Both the position numbers and the translations under genes were made by a program. From Endotrypanum monterogeii (taxonomy: Eukaryota; Euglenozoa; Kinetoplastea; Trypanosomatida; Trypanosomatidae), in the NCBI GenBank assembly GCA_000333855.2, contig CM007340.1:311527-375526 (forward strand): a stretch of 64,000 bases of DNA. The letters run 5' to 3'. Shown here piece by piece: positions 17,660 through 29,000 of the stretch. The notes under the pieces are model-generated. The model ran no database searches. It was given only the letters and a program-made list of their open reading frames with translations, and was not told where the DNA came from. The first letter of the stretch is position 1. Each line of letters begins with the position of its first letter.

Positions 17660-18768
17660 GCCTTCATCGGAAGGCGCTGCTGCCGCGCCCTCCCCCCCCC
17701 CCCGTCCCCCGGTAATTGCTTTGTTGCACCATATAGTCTCCATCTAACCCGAAAGAAGACGGGGCCAGTCGGGTGTGTGCGTATCATATCATGTATGTCA
17801 TTTCTCCGATGGGTTGAGCGTGTGCCCTCTCGATATCCGTCCACAAGAGCGAGCTACGTCTTTTGGGTGGGGTTTTTCCCTTTCGGCCGTGGCATGTGCC
17901 ATTGCTCGCTCGTTAGAAACAAGCGATTCTGTGCCGCCGTCCTCGCTGCGGTATCCCATTCCCTTGCACGGTAGCGCCGTTATCCCCCCTTCCCGATCTC
18001 AGGCCGCGTCTCCTCCCTACTTCCCCAATGTGTGGTGGGTGTACCGGTTGACTTGAGTATTGATGTCCCCAAAGAAGGATAGTTGTGCCATGGATCGGGA
18101 TCGGCTAGCACCTGCATTTTATGTGGGTGTTTCTTTGCCTAGTGCGGTGTCTGAGGGTGTGAAGAAACACTGCCCGCCTCCTTGCTCACCCCCATCGTAG
18201 CGCACTGCACTTCTTCGGGGTAAGTTGCAAAGACAAAAGTACATCGTACACACACACACACACAATCGTGCAGGCAGAAAAAAAAAGACATAGTGTGCGT
18301 TCATGTGGGGATAGTGAGGGGAAGCTAGAGATGGGATGCTTGCCTGGTTCGCTTCTCTGCCATAACCGCCCCCTCTCCCTACGCATCCCCGATGAGTCGA
18401 TCGACCTTAAAAAAAAAAAAAGAAACGGTTTGGGGCAACTGGTCGGTGGTGTGCCACCGCTCTCTCTCTCTGTCCCCCCCCCCCCACACACACACACAAA
18501 TTTTGCTCCTTGACCTTCCGTCCCTTCGCCTCACTTCCCCCTTCCTTCCTTTGGAACTACAACTGCCTCTGCTCCACCAACGATGTACGTAACACCCTAA
18601 CTCATCGCTCGTCGGTTTGTGACCCATCCTCCGAAGACGACCTTGGGCAGCGCCGGCTCTCATAGATCCATACGACACGCACCACCTTCAAAGACATATA
18701 TATATATATATATATATTTATATAATATTCAGGAGGAACAAGCTCCTACGTAGGGCAGTGTAGGTGTG
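17660..18768 (+). other. Spacer with homopolymers and (TA)n
   Basis: No gene is recognised. It contains a C run at 17691-17704, (CA)n at 18249-18264, A12 near 18410, a C run near 18475, (CA)n near 18485-18497 and (TA)n at 18696-18717. C/T-rich DNA at 18510-18551 is followed by a distant first AG at 18635-18636, a weak acceptor candidate. Confidence 0.6.
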
Positions 18769-19627
18769 ATGCCGCCCAGTGGAAAGGCGTGCCGATCGGG
18801 TGGGGAGCAGGTGGTAGAGGTAGACCCGCTCCTTGTCTACTTCACATATTCTCGCATACGGCCCCGTTTTTCTTGCGGTCGCACGATCGAGAGTACACTT
18901 CACCAATTTCGAAACGGTGAGCTGCACCCACGAGATCTCCCTCTGCTCTCTGTGCTGACCGATGGAACGCACTACTACAGCCTAAACAACCGACGACTGT
19001 ACACTTACAAGCAGCTTCGGCGTGAGGGCTTGCTCAGCACGCTACCGGTGCGACTGCGTCCATTCCCACAAACTAAGCGGATGCAAGGAAAATACACACC
19101 CGAGACGTGCGCGCTGAACGCAACACTTATGCGCGACACAGCACACAGAGATGACGTCGCGGACACGAACACGTCAGCAGCGGACAGAAGCGACGTGCTC
19201 ACATGTCAGGATGCCCAAGAGACGTGCGATGCCTGCGCATCATCGTGTGCAGTCGAAGAAACCGGCATGGACGGTCACGTATCTCGTGGCGACAGTCTCT
19301 CAGCCCTCTCGTCACGTGCCTCCCTACGGTGGGCAAACGGGACCACAAGTCCGACCCTTGAAAGGCAAAGACCGGACGACCGTGACTCGGGCGAGGCTTC
19401 AGCAGCGAGTAAGCAACATAAAAGTCTGCAACAGGACAAGAACACATTGCCACAAAAGGCGATCCGAGTCGGACATCGACAACGACAGTAACGCTAGACG
19501 ACGCCAACGAAAGGGGAAAAGGGCTGCCGTCCCCGCTGCCACTCGATCACCGAGCACTGGTAAAGGAAACAGTGGTGGCCCAAGCGCCCTGGAGGAAGAG
19601 CTACGCAGATATGGTCTGAACGTCTGA
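18769..19627 (+). CDS. Protein with a conserved eukaryotic N-terminal domain; C-terminal frame apparently shifted
   Basis: The frame is open from a GTG at 18766; the ATG at 18769 is taken as the start. This frame ends at 19491 (240 residues). Residues about 20-125 form a compact domain with blocks VYFTYSRIRP, CGRTIE, DLPLLSV and YYSLNNRRLYTYKQL. I recall similar FTHSxIxP...YSLNNRRL proteins in fungi, plants and protists, and a ParB/sulfiredoxin-type fold is a guess. After residue 125 the first frame turns low-complexity. A +1-shifted frame is open from 19118 to 19627; its last third is Arg/Lys-rich with a tidy end (ALEEELRRYGLNV), and by eye it has more G/C at third positions than the first frame there. 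The span of 18769-19627 suggests one indel between 19118 and about 19400. If there is no error the protein simply ends at 19491. Confidence 0.6.
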
Positions 19628-20410
19628 TCGGCATTGGAGGGAATGAAGGGGTCTACTGAGGAGGAAGATCAGGCCCTCCCCCCTTCTTCTGTCCCTCCCA
19701 TTGCTGCCCTGTACTCGCCATCACACCATCGCGTAACGACTTGGTCAGATAGTTTTTTTTTTTTTTTTAAACCACACAACACACAACACACACACACAAA
19801 AAAAAAAAGAAATAATAGTAAAGCAAAAATCAACACACACATAAACAAAAACAAACAAAAAGAGGACGTCACCTTCATCTGGAAGGGTGAAGAGCAGTGC
19901 TCATAATGCCCCCCCCTCCCCCCCCCCTCCCATACACACACACACTCTCTCTCCCTTCCTTCCTCCCCTTACCCTTCTCCGCTCCCTTCCACCTCAAACA
20001 AAACATATCCTTACTATGTTTGTACTGCTATATGTTTGTCGATTGGGTCGTTGGACTGCGACTCCCTCGACTCGCACTCCCTTCTCCCTTCGTCAACACT
20101 CGGCTCGATGTGATTGGAATTCGCACATACTCACATCTATCACCCCATCTTATGCCGACACATTGCTTTCTCACGCCTTTGATATATATATATGTGTGTG
20201 TGTCTATCGCATCAGGCCGTGTTGACCTTGCTAACTACCACATACGTCTGCGTGTTTTTCGGCGTGTGTATTTTCATTGTTTAACAATCTCTAGAGCCAA
20301 TTAAGAAAATAAAAAAAAAGATTAAAGCGAGGAAGGGAGAACACTGCATCAATTTGTTGCACACACACTCACACACACACACACACACACACATACCTGC
20401 ACCGACACTC
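19628..20410 (+). other. Spacer and 5' UTR before the AATF/Bfr2-like gene
   Basis: No gene is seen. Contents include T14 near 19751, A10 near 19798, a C-rich block at 19905-19930, a long C/T tract to about 19990, (TA)n(GT)n at 20181-20203 and (CA)n at 20361-20394. After the long C/T tract no AG occurs until 20214-20215, which makes that the favoured SL acceptor, 195 nt before the ATG. Confidence 0.6.
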
Positions 20411-22204
20411 ATGCCGCGATTTAGCACCTCCAGTGGGCGGCAGAACATCGTATCGCTGAAGAAGAAGAAGAAGTCGCTGGCGGATACAGTCAACGAGCAA
20501 CTGACTTTTTCCGCTCTCGGTGGCGGTGCAGACGACAATGGTGAGTGCCATAAAGACGACGAATACTTGGATGGCGGGGTCGTAGAGGACTACGAGTACG
20601 ACGAGGCCAACTCGGATGACTTCATTGGCAATGATGGCGCTGCGTCGGGCAACGGCGGGAGGTCCGCCACATATACCGCCATCAAGCCGGCAAGGACACT
20701 GTCGTCCTCTGCGTCACGACTGCGTCACCGTGGACCTCTAGACGCCAGTCTTAGCGAGGGCAAGTACGCCGCTACGCCGGTCAGCGTTGAAGCGACTATG
20801 GATGACATCTTCGGCGCGCTCGACATGGGGAACATTGACGCGGAAGGAGACGAGTTCTACGATGGGGATAGTGAGATGCATGAGGTGAGCGATAGTGCCG
20901 ATCTCACAGATGCGGAGGACGAGGGCCTCGGCGGTGAGGAGGCAGCGGTGTGGAAGAAGACCCTCGTCAGCCGCAAGCGGCGTCGCGCGAAGGACTTGAC
21001 AGAAGAGGAATATGCGGCGTGGTTGGAGAGGAAACAAAAGAAGCTCAAGAAGGCAGGACAGCCTCGGCAGCCACTCTCCTTTGGCGGCGGCGAGGACGGC
21101 ATTATGAACAGCGAGGAGGCAGATATCCTCCGTCAGCTCGGCGAGCTGCGTCAGACGCAGATGAGCTTGGTGCCTTCTACAAGAACGGCAGCAGAAGTCA
21201 ACTCGGGCATCGACGTAACATCGAGTGCTGTCACCGCTGCGACTGCTGCGCAGTGCGATGTCAAGCAGACCCGAGATGCAGTGCAGCACTTTATCATGGT
21301 GTACAGCCAGCTTCTGCGTCTTCGCGTGTTGATGCAGCCAGCGCTCACCAAGGCCATCAGCATGCCGCAATACTATGCTCACTCGATGTTCGTTGAGGGC
21401 GATCCTCATCTGGATAGTGAGGCGGCTGCAGCCACCGACACCGAAGGTTCAGCGAGTGTACGGACGATGCGTGAGAACATATCGAGACACTACTCGGAGG
21501 TGCAGGACGATCTAGAGGACCTGCTGTCTACCCTGTACGCTGCAGCAACAGGGAGCGGGTGTAGTGCCGGCAACAGCGCTGCGAACGAGTCGTCGTCTTC
21601 CGGGAAGCTCAAGAAGGCGAGAAAGGAAGGTAATCGGTCAACGCCATCGTATCGCGAGGTGGAGCGCTATCATGACAGAGTTCTGCGGCACGCCAACACC
21701 TGTCTCGCGTACTGGGGAAGCAAGCTCGTTCAGGCCAACAGCGCCAAGCTCAACACTATCGCACAGCCACTGCCGCTCCAAATCACTGGCATCCTCTCTG
21801 CCAAGTCGCGCCTGCACTCAAAAGTACAGAAAAATCGTTCTCATATTGCCATCATCGCACACCCCGAGCACGTGCGGGCGGCCACATCGGCAGAATATAA
21901 GGCAAAGCGGGCGTTGCATATTGCCGAGGGCGATATTGATAGCGAGATTTATGATGACGCTGACTTCTTGCGGGAGTTGGTGCGCCGCGGTGGGACCGTA
22001 GCGAGTCAGCTGATGCACAAAGCGGATGAAATACAAAAAACGTTGCTGCCGTCCCGCGAGGGGGCTCGAAAGGGCTTTCACCGGATGACGAAGGGGAAGG
22101 CTGTTAACTACGAGCCACGACCAAAGCTGGTCGCTTTTATGATGCCCGAACCCTTTGACGACGCACAACGCAACGATGTTGTTGTGAACAATCTCTTTCA
22201 GTGA
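20411..22204 (+). CDS. AATF/Bfr2 (Che-1) homologue, ribosome biogenesis
   Basis: 597 residues from the ATG at 20411; the upstream extension is only (CA)n sequence read as His-Thr. The N-terminal third is acidic and disordered, as in AATF/Bfr2. The middle holds a helical block (QHFIMVYSQLLRLRVLMQPAL) resembling the AATF segment that precedes LPQ, here MPQ. The C terminus carries the TRAUB-type end: EIYDDADFLRELV, then KGKAVNYEPRPKLVAFM, and NLFQ as the last residues, matching EIFDDDDFYxxLL, the KLLSFMAP block and the RSLFG ending of the family. Bfr2/AATF is a nucleolar protein of the small-subunit processome in yeast and human cells, where it acts with Enp2/NOL10. The order and spacing of these blocks make the assignment strong. 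Confidence 0.85.
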   Translation: MPRFSTSSGRQNIVSLKKKKKSLADTVNEQLTFSALGGGADDNGECHKDDEYLDGGVVEDYEYDEANSDDFIGNDGAASGNGGRSATYTAIKPARTLSSSASRLRHRGPLDASLSEGKYAATPVSVEATMDDIFGALDMGNIDAEGDEFYDGDSEMHEVSDSADLTDAEDEGLGGEEAAVWKKTLVSRKRRRAKDLTEEEYAAWLERKQKKLKKAGQPRQPLSFGGGEDGIMNSEEADILRQLGELRQTQMSLVPSTRTAAEVNSGIDVTSSAVTAATAAQCDVKQTRDAVQHFIMVYSQLLRLRVLMQPALTKAISMPQYYAHSMFVEGDPHLDSEAAAATDTEGSASVRTMRENISRHYSEVQDDLEDLLSTLYAAATGSGCSAGNSAANESSSSGKLKKARKEGNRSTPSYREVERYHDRVLRHANTCLAYWGSKLVQANSAKLNTIAQPLPLQITGILSAKSRLHSKVQKNRSHIAIIAHPEHVRAATSAEYKAKRALHIAEGDIDSEIYDDADFLRELVRRGGTVASQLMHKADEIQKTLLPSREGARKGFHRMTKGKAVNYEPRPKLVAFMMPEPFDDAQRNDVVVNNLFQ

Positions 22205-22761
22205 AGCAACAGCGAGCACGCTTGTCCACCCTCACGCGCGAAAGGAAGTGGAAGGGCAAACATACACACACACACACTATATATATATATATATAACGCG
22301 ACGCTAACAACCGGACAATGATCTGTGTAAAGAATTGTAAGAAAAGGACGGAAAGAAAAGCAAATAGAACATCACAACATCAACAGGGTTAGTGTAAAGG
22401 CAAAGCGAAAAGAGGAGGCACACGCAGAGGATGCATATATGCGTTTGTTTTGTGTGTGGGGGGTATATGTGTGTGTGGAGTACGACCCTCTGCGCGTAGT
22501 TGGCATACTTCCTTAACGCCATCATGTTTGGTGGGTATGTCTTCTGTGTGGGACTCTCGGGGCCCTGTCCTTGCTCCGAGGAGTCACGTGTTGTTCTTAG
22601 AGCCCCCTTGTTCTTTTTTTCCTCCTTTTTTCAGGTATCTTAAGTCGCTTGGGATGCCTGTGCGACTGAGTGTGGAGATTATATTTTGCATCTGATACAA
22701 GTAGAAGTTGCCCCTTTCATTTTCCATCTCTCTCCTCCCTCCCTTCCTCTCCTTACCCCCT

Positions 22762-22764
<3 letters not shown>

Positions 22765-22798
<34 letters not shown>
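22765..22798 (+). repeat. (CA)n microsatellite
   Basis: About 17 CA units on the coding strand, preceded by a C/T-rich tract. Confidence 0.9.
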
Positions 22799-22799
<1 letters not shown>

Positions 22800-23019
22800 T
22801 TCGTGAAAGCGCTTACGGGTACAAGATCGTTTTTTTATATACCACGGTCGCCGCTTTCAGTGACAAGTTAAAGCTGTGGAAGGAGGTCGGGTAAGATAGC
22901 TTCGAAGGGAAAGGTCAGGTAGACATCGACACCAGGTGGCGCTGTGCACTACCCATCTCTCCGGAGTCAGCCGGGTTCTTCGCGTTGATCGCAGCATCGT
23001 CTTTGTTCACACTAGTCGC

Positions 23020-23061
23020 CCTCCCTCCCTCCCTCCCTCTGTTTCGCTCTTCCTCACACAG
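23020..23061 (+). promoter_or_regulatory. Candidate SL acceptor close to the THO2-like start
   Basis: A tract of CCCT repeats and TTTCGCTCTTCCTC is followed by CACACAG with AG at 23060-23061. Use of this site would leave a 15-nt 5' UTR and would exclude the in-frame upstream extension, which opens with a GTG at 22936. Confidence 0.5.
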
Positions 23062-23076
23062 TGGACGTGTGCTGGC

Positions 23077-26000
23077 ATGGCCGCTTCGGTGCTGTCGTCG
23101 TCTGAGGTGACGGCGGCATCTCTCTACCGTGACCTCGTTTGGCCTGCACTATGGGATGTGCTGCAGCTCACAGCGCCGCCGCCGCCGCCTACTGCCCCCA
23201 CTGTCGGTGAGAAAAGCAGCAGTGACGCTACCGAGCGCGAGCGCTGCGCCCATAGCTTGCAGAGGGCGGTGACACAAGCGCTTCTGCAGCTTCTACACAC
23301 GGTTTGTGTGAACTCGAAAAGATCCCCCGGGTGCGATGTCCCGTCTGACGTTGTGCAGGAGGTTGCGTCGCACCTTCTCCTGCATCCTCACGGAACAGAG
23401 CAAGTCACTGCCCCACAGGTTGTGCCGGAATCCCAGAGGGGTGTGCTGGACTCGGTGGATGTCTCGCCCGCTGCAGCAGCGGCGGCTGCCGTCGAGGTGG
23501 AGCGCCTTTACCTGCTCATGTGCACCGCGATACACTTGTGCTCACAGACAAACGTGGGCCTCTTGGCCGTCGGGCAACTTGCGTCGACGACTGGGACTGG
23601 CGCTACGAATGCTGCAGCCGCAAAGGGTACTGCGCAGCTTCCTTGGGGTGTTGCCCGCGCTTCCAAGTCGGTCGTTGCGGGAATCTTCTCTTTATCGTCC
23701 CTTATTGACGCGTCAAGCACGACATCGCCGATGGCCTCAAACACCACTGCAAGTGTGCTGGGACCGCCACCGACTCCGGTGGTCACTACCACGTTGCATT
23801 CGTCGCAGCTCCTGCACCGGCAATCAAGCGTGGAGCAGTTGTGGTTAGCATTTCTCTGTGTCTACCTGCAGCAGCTGTCGGCCCACACGCCAAGGGAGAC
23901 GACAGCATATGCACACTTCTTTCTCAGCTGCGCCAGCGAGAGTCGAAGGCGCCTCGCTACTGCGCCAGTGCTCTCCGATGACGACGACGACGACGAGGGC
24001 AACCGTGACGGGACAGCTGACGCCATGGGGGCACTCATGCGCCAGTCTACGGCTGCCGGTGAGGCGGCGGCGCTGCAGGCGTGGTCTCAAGTTTCGGCTG
24101 ACCTGCTGCGCGACACGATTGCCCGCACACGGTTTCGGCGCGCTGCGCTTCTCTTCAAGTCTTATGTGCCCCACATGATCACACAGGCCCCGGTAGTAAC
24201 CTTTCTGCTTGCCCGTATCCTCCGTGAATTTGCGAGCAGCTGGGCCACGTTCACGGAGCGCATTTCACCCGGTTGCATGGCAGACGATGTGGCGCACCGA
24301 GTGGCATACTACGATGCCCGCGGCATTGTTCATGGGGACAGCCCTGCTCGTCCATCTCGGCAGTGGGACGAGTGTGTCGAGATGATTCGTTCCTTTGGTG
24401 ACCGTCTCCTGTTGCTGCTCGGAACGGGCACACCTCATGGCCACCTCCTAGCGACCACACTGTGTTCTGCTATTTCTGCACTTTATGTGCTTCCCTGCAC
24501 GCGAGGCAGTGCCCCCTCTTCGAACCCGAGCGAGGCGGGTGCCGCAGTGGCCAGCACGGCAGCCGCTGTCCGTGGCAAGCGTGATGAAGAGGCGGCGGTG
24601 CTTGAGCTGGAGAGAGCCCACCGACAACCACGGCGCGCGTTGATGCACAGCACCGCCGGAGCATGCGCAACAGCGTCAGGTGTGGATGACATGGACATGA
24701 GTGAGGCCGAGTGGCGGCTTCGGCGTTATGCTCCGTTTGGCCAACTCCTCGCCTACACACGCTTTCTTGAGCTTCAGAAGGTTCATCTGTTTGCCGTTGC
24801 GACAACGCAGCTGCGCGTCGGGCGTAGCGCGGCACAGCAGGTGGAACACACGCGACTCCTGGCTCTGGCTGCACTTTATTGTGGAGTTACTGGGTGGGAC
24901 TTGGCATTGATGATCTATCACTTCGCAGATTGTCCCCTCAACCCATACAGCGGCACTGACATGCCACCACCAACACTGCCAACCTGTGCACTAGCGCGGT
25001 ACACCGCCGCGGTGAAGCAATACGTCGAGCATACTCGTGTAGAGCTTATTATGGATATGCCGTTCACAGAGTTGCGTGTCCACGAAGGCAGCACTCTTGG
25101 GTCGCGCACTCGAGGCACCCGTCGCGGCGGCGCTGGCGCTAACGGCTACCATCAACCGTCGCAACAGGCAACACCGACGCGAGCCTTATCCTCGGCACTT
25201 CCCTCACATGGCGAGCTACACACACCTCGCTTTCTGCGGCTTGTTCATCCTGACCCATCGCTGTTTAATTGGCGTCTCCACCTCACCGCAGCAGAGGCCT
25301 CCGTAGCCACCATCGCTGCACGGAACGGCGCATCGGGGGTTTCCCCAACCGGAGGCATCAACGGCGCCGCCGCCGCCGCCGCCGCCGTACCGGTCGGTGT
25401 CATGCATACAGCGGGGATGGCGATCCAACCAACGTCTCCAGCATCGAGTACCAGCATGGGGGCTGGGAATCTCACGGCAAACAGTGGCAATACCGATGCA
25501 CTCATTTCACCGTGCACCTTGATACTCGATATTCTTGTCGCGGGTCATTACACACTTGCAGCCGATGGTATGCGTCACCTCGCCGACCCAACCGCGCCTT
25601 GCGTGACCACTACAGAAGATGCCACTGTCGTCAGGTCGAGTGTCAACGTATTATTGCTCCCGCGCCGGGCGTATCGGCACAACATCAGCATTGCTTACTA
25701 CGTGTCAACTGCCCTGCGGCGGTGCTTGCAGCACTGGGATGTCTTGGAGCAGCAGCAGCAGCAGCAGCAGAGGGGTGGTCCAACTGCGGCTGCGGCGGCG
25801 GCGGTGTTGCACCTGCGGGACGGGGTATTTTCTGTACTTCGCTCCTTCCTACCCACCCTGTCTGTCGTGCAGAGTTACATGGCGAATCAGATGATCCTCG
25901 TGCGTCTTTTGTTACGCCTTGCCTGGATGTGCAAGGTCACAGCTGCCGCAGCAATCGCCCCAGCGTCGACAGCAGCAGAAGCAGCAGCTTCCCCCTTTAC

Positions 26001-29000
26001 CTGCCCACCATCACCGACTCCGAATGCCGTGTTGGCTTTGGCAGAGCAGCTGCTCATCGCCTTCGTCATGCCATGTGTTCGCGTGTTACCGCCTGCGCCG
26101 ATGGTTTATGACGCGATGGAGGATGTGCTCCGAATATTCGCTCATTTCAGTGCCCCCCATGCAGAGACCCACCGAATAGTGTTCTACGGCGAAAACACGG
26201 CCATGCCGCTGCACATGTTTCACTGGCTCCGGGAGTTGTCGCCTTCCATTAAGCATGTTGTGGCCTACTTGACAAAGCAACAACTGCTGCTGCTCGAGGA
26301 GGAGAGCGTGAATAATAATACGACAAAGGGTGCACACGAGTGGCCGCCGTCGCCGCTGGTGTATCCGCACGACGCGCTGCTGCGGAAGGAGCGGGAAGCG
26401 CTCCTGTCTCAGTCGCTAAAGCGGCTAAATGCGGAGAATCTCGCCGATTACCGCGCACTTCTGCGGCCCATCTTGTATGCCGAGCCGCTGCTCGTCGCGC
26501 ATCGCCTGTTCATACAAGCCGTGGGCTACAACAACAGCTTCCTCGATGTCCACACCCGTCTTCTGCAAGGCTTGCCTGGGGCGCTGCTGATGCTAGTCGT
26601 GCAGCAGGGGCTCGTTATGATGGCACGATATGCGGCAGAGGAAAAGATTACGGACGTCAACGGAGAGAGCCGCGTGTCAATATTGGCCAACTTTGTCGCC
26701 ACCTTATGGCGCGACAACCTCGATGCGGTGGATGGCTCGATGCTGGTGCGCCGTGTGGAGCTGGCCCTGCGAAGCAATAGCGGTGAGGACATACTGCTCG
26801 GCACGGAGCTTTGCAAATCTCTTCTCGCAGTGATGGCGCATCGTGCGTTGGAGCACGAAGACAAGTATAACCCTGCGCAGCTGCAGGCGCTCGCCTATAC
26901 TCCCTCCACGACCTCTCTGTTTGGCAGAGGTGCGATGACATCCTTCCGTGCTCGCTGCTGGAAAGACACGGCGAGCAGCGCATTGATGCTTCTCTCGCCC
27001 GTGGATGTGTTTGTCAGGGCTCGGCAGGCGCTCCTGGCTGCCATGCAGCAGCCTTGTCTGGTGCCAATAGAGGAAGAGGAAGAATCTGAGACTAACGAGG
27101 AGGACACGGAGAGGCCGTCTCCCTGCCCCGCCCGCTCGGAGCACCGTCTCACACTGGGTCAACATATCCTTCTCCATCTATGCCGTCTCCAAAGCTGCAT
27201 CTACGACCTTCAGCGTGATCTCGACGGCGGTGCGGAGCTCATTCTTCTATCCTCAGCGGGACGCTACAACACAATTAATGACATGCTCGTAGCGCTTGAG
27301 GAGCTGACGCCTCCACCAACCGAGCTTCCGCTCTTGGAGAAGCTCTGCACATGCGTGCAGAAGGTTGCTCTCCCCCACGTAGCCTCGCTGGTTGAGACAC
27401 AGCAGCGGCGCAAGTTCACTTGGGCGTCGAATTCCCCTAGTGCAAGCGGCGCCGTGCCGTCGGATGCGGTGTACTGTGTGCCAGCCCCCACGTCTCCCTT
27501 GGCAACTGCAGCAGATACAGGTACACCTGTATTCTCAGCCATCGCGCAGCACCTTCAGCACTTCACTGCCGCGCACTTCGAGTACAAACGAGATCCCTAC
27601 GATGCAGCCCGGCACGAGTGGCAGCAGTGCATGGAGCGAGTCCAAAACTTGCGGAACCAAAGCTGGGGTGGACACAAATATGCTGGCATGGGAGGGCAAC
27701 GCCGCGCTGCATTAATTACGGCGTGGCTAAATGCCCAGTCGCAGCGCATAGATGAGGAAGAATCCATGCACAAGCATCTTTACAGCACCTCCGGCGCAGC
27801 ACGTGATGCACTCCTGCAGGTGATCCAGCGGGAGCTCATCCCTCCCACGGCAGCGCTTGCGTCTGACGCGGATGACCGTCTTGTGGAGCTTGCAGCGTCG
27901 TATCTCCTTCCACGCGCTGTGCTGAACCTCCGTGAGGCGGCCACTGTGGCAGCCTTCTTCACGTGGCTCCTGCAGGAATCACCTTCGATCAACGAGTCTG
28001 CGGCATCAGCGACCCATGACGAAGTCGAGCAGACACAGCGCTCGCTGCGCTGCCGTGCCATTGACCTTGCCTTGACCTTTGTGACGGCGGCCTTCACCTA
28101 TTTTGTGGCCTTCACGGACGGCGAGTGCAAACGTCTAGGGTGCGTCCTGCAACGGCTCCTGCAGATCCCTGCTCTGAGTGCCCATCAGCAGCAGCTGGAT
28201 GCGGTGGCGCGTCTTTCGCCATCGCTGCAGAGGTACGTGAATGCGCTGTCCTCGCGATCGAAGGCTGGTGGTAGCGCCACTGCTGTCGCTGGAGTGGGTG
28301 CTCAAGGGCTCGACAGCGATCAAGTTTCTCCAACAACGACCGCGGCAACTTCCGGCAATAGAGCACCATCCAACACCACTGCTGCGGCGCACAGGGGCAG
28401 AGCTGTTGTCGACAGCGGCGCCCTCCGCACCATTAGTAGACACGCGTTCGAGAGCTTGTTCCGTAGAGCGTACACTCCGCTCACGAGCGCAGAGGACGTG
28501 CACAGTGCGAAGCACGCTGAGCCGGTGTCCCTGTTAAGCTTGGCCATGGCCAGGGGTCTTGTATCATCGCCGGCGCGATCGAACGATGTGCTGCCTGCTG
28601 CCTCCGTTACCGCGGATGCTCTGGCGATCACCCTCCCGGCCGTCCCGTTACAGCTAGAGGCCTACCTTGCGAGGGCTATGCTCCAACTACTCACACACGA
28701 GGAAGATGTGCCTGCCTATGCCCACCGAAATATTTTTCTTATCCTCGAGCAGCTTGATAAGAGCACCTTCCCTGCGACGTGGTGTGCTGTCGACCTGCTC
28801 ATTCGTGCCGTCGAGCCGCATGCATCGAAGACAAAGTCGTACTACGCCCTAGCGTCTGCTGTTTTGAAACTGCTGCGTGTCAATCGACGCAATCGCCGTG
28901 AAGTGCAACAGGCGATCGCGGCGCTACGCCACGGCGAGGAGGCTGATTTCTTCTCCGCTTTGCAGGCAGCGGGCTGTGAGGAGCACAGCGGTGCTTTGAT

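Larger units (their letters stand above)
22205..23076 (+). other. Spacer before the THO2-like gene
   Basis: No gene is recognised. A compound (CA)n(TA)n run lies at 22265-22295, GT-rich DNA at 22450-22480, and (CA)n at 22765-22798. A CCCT-repeat tract at 23020-23055 leads to an AG at 23060-23061. Confidence 0.6.
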
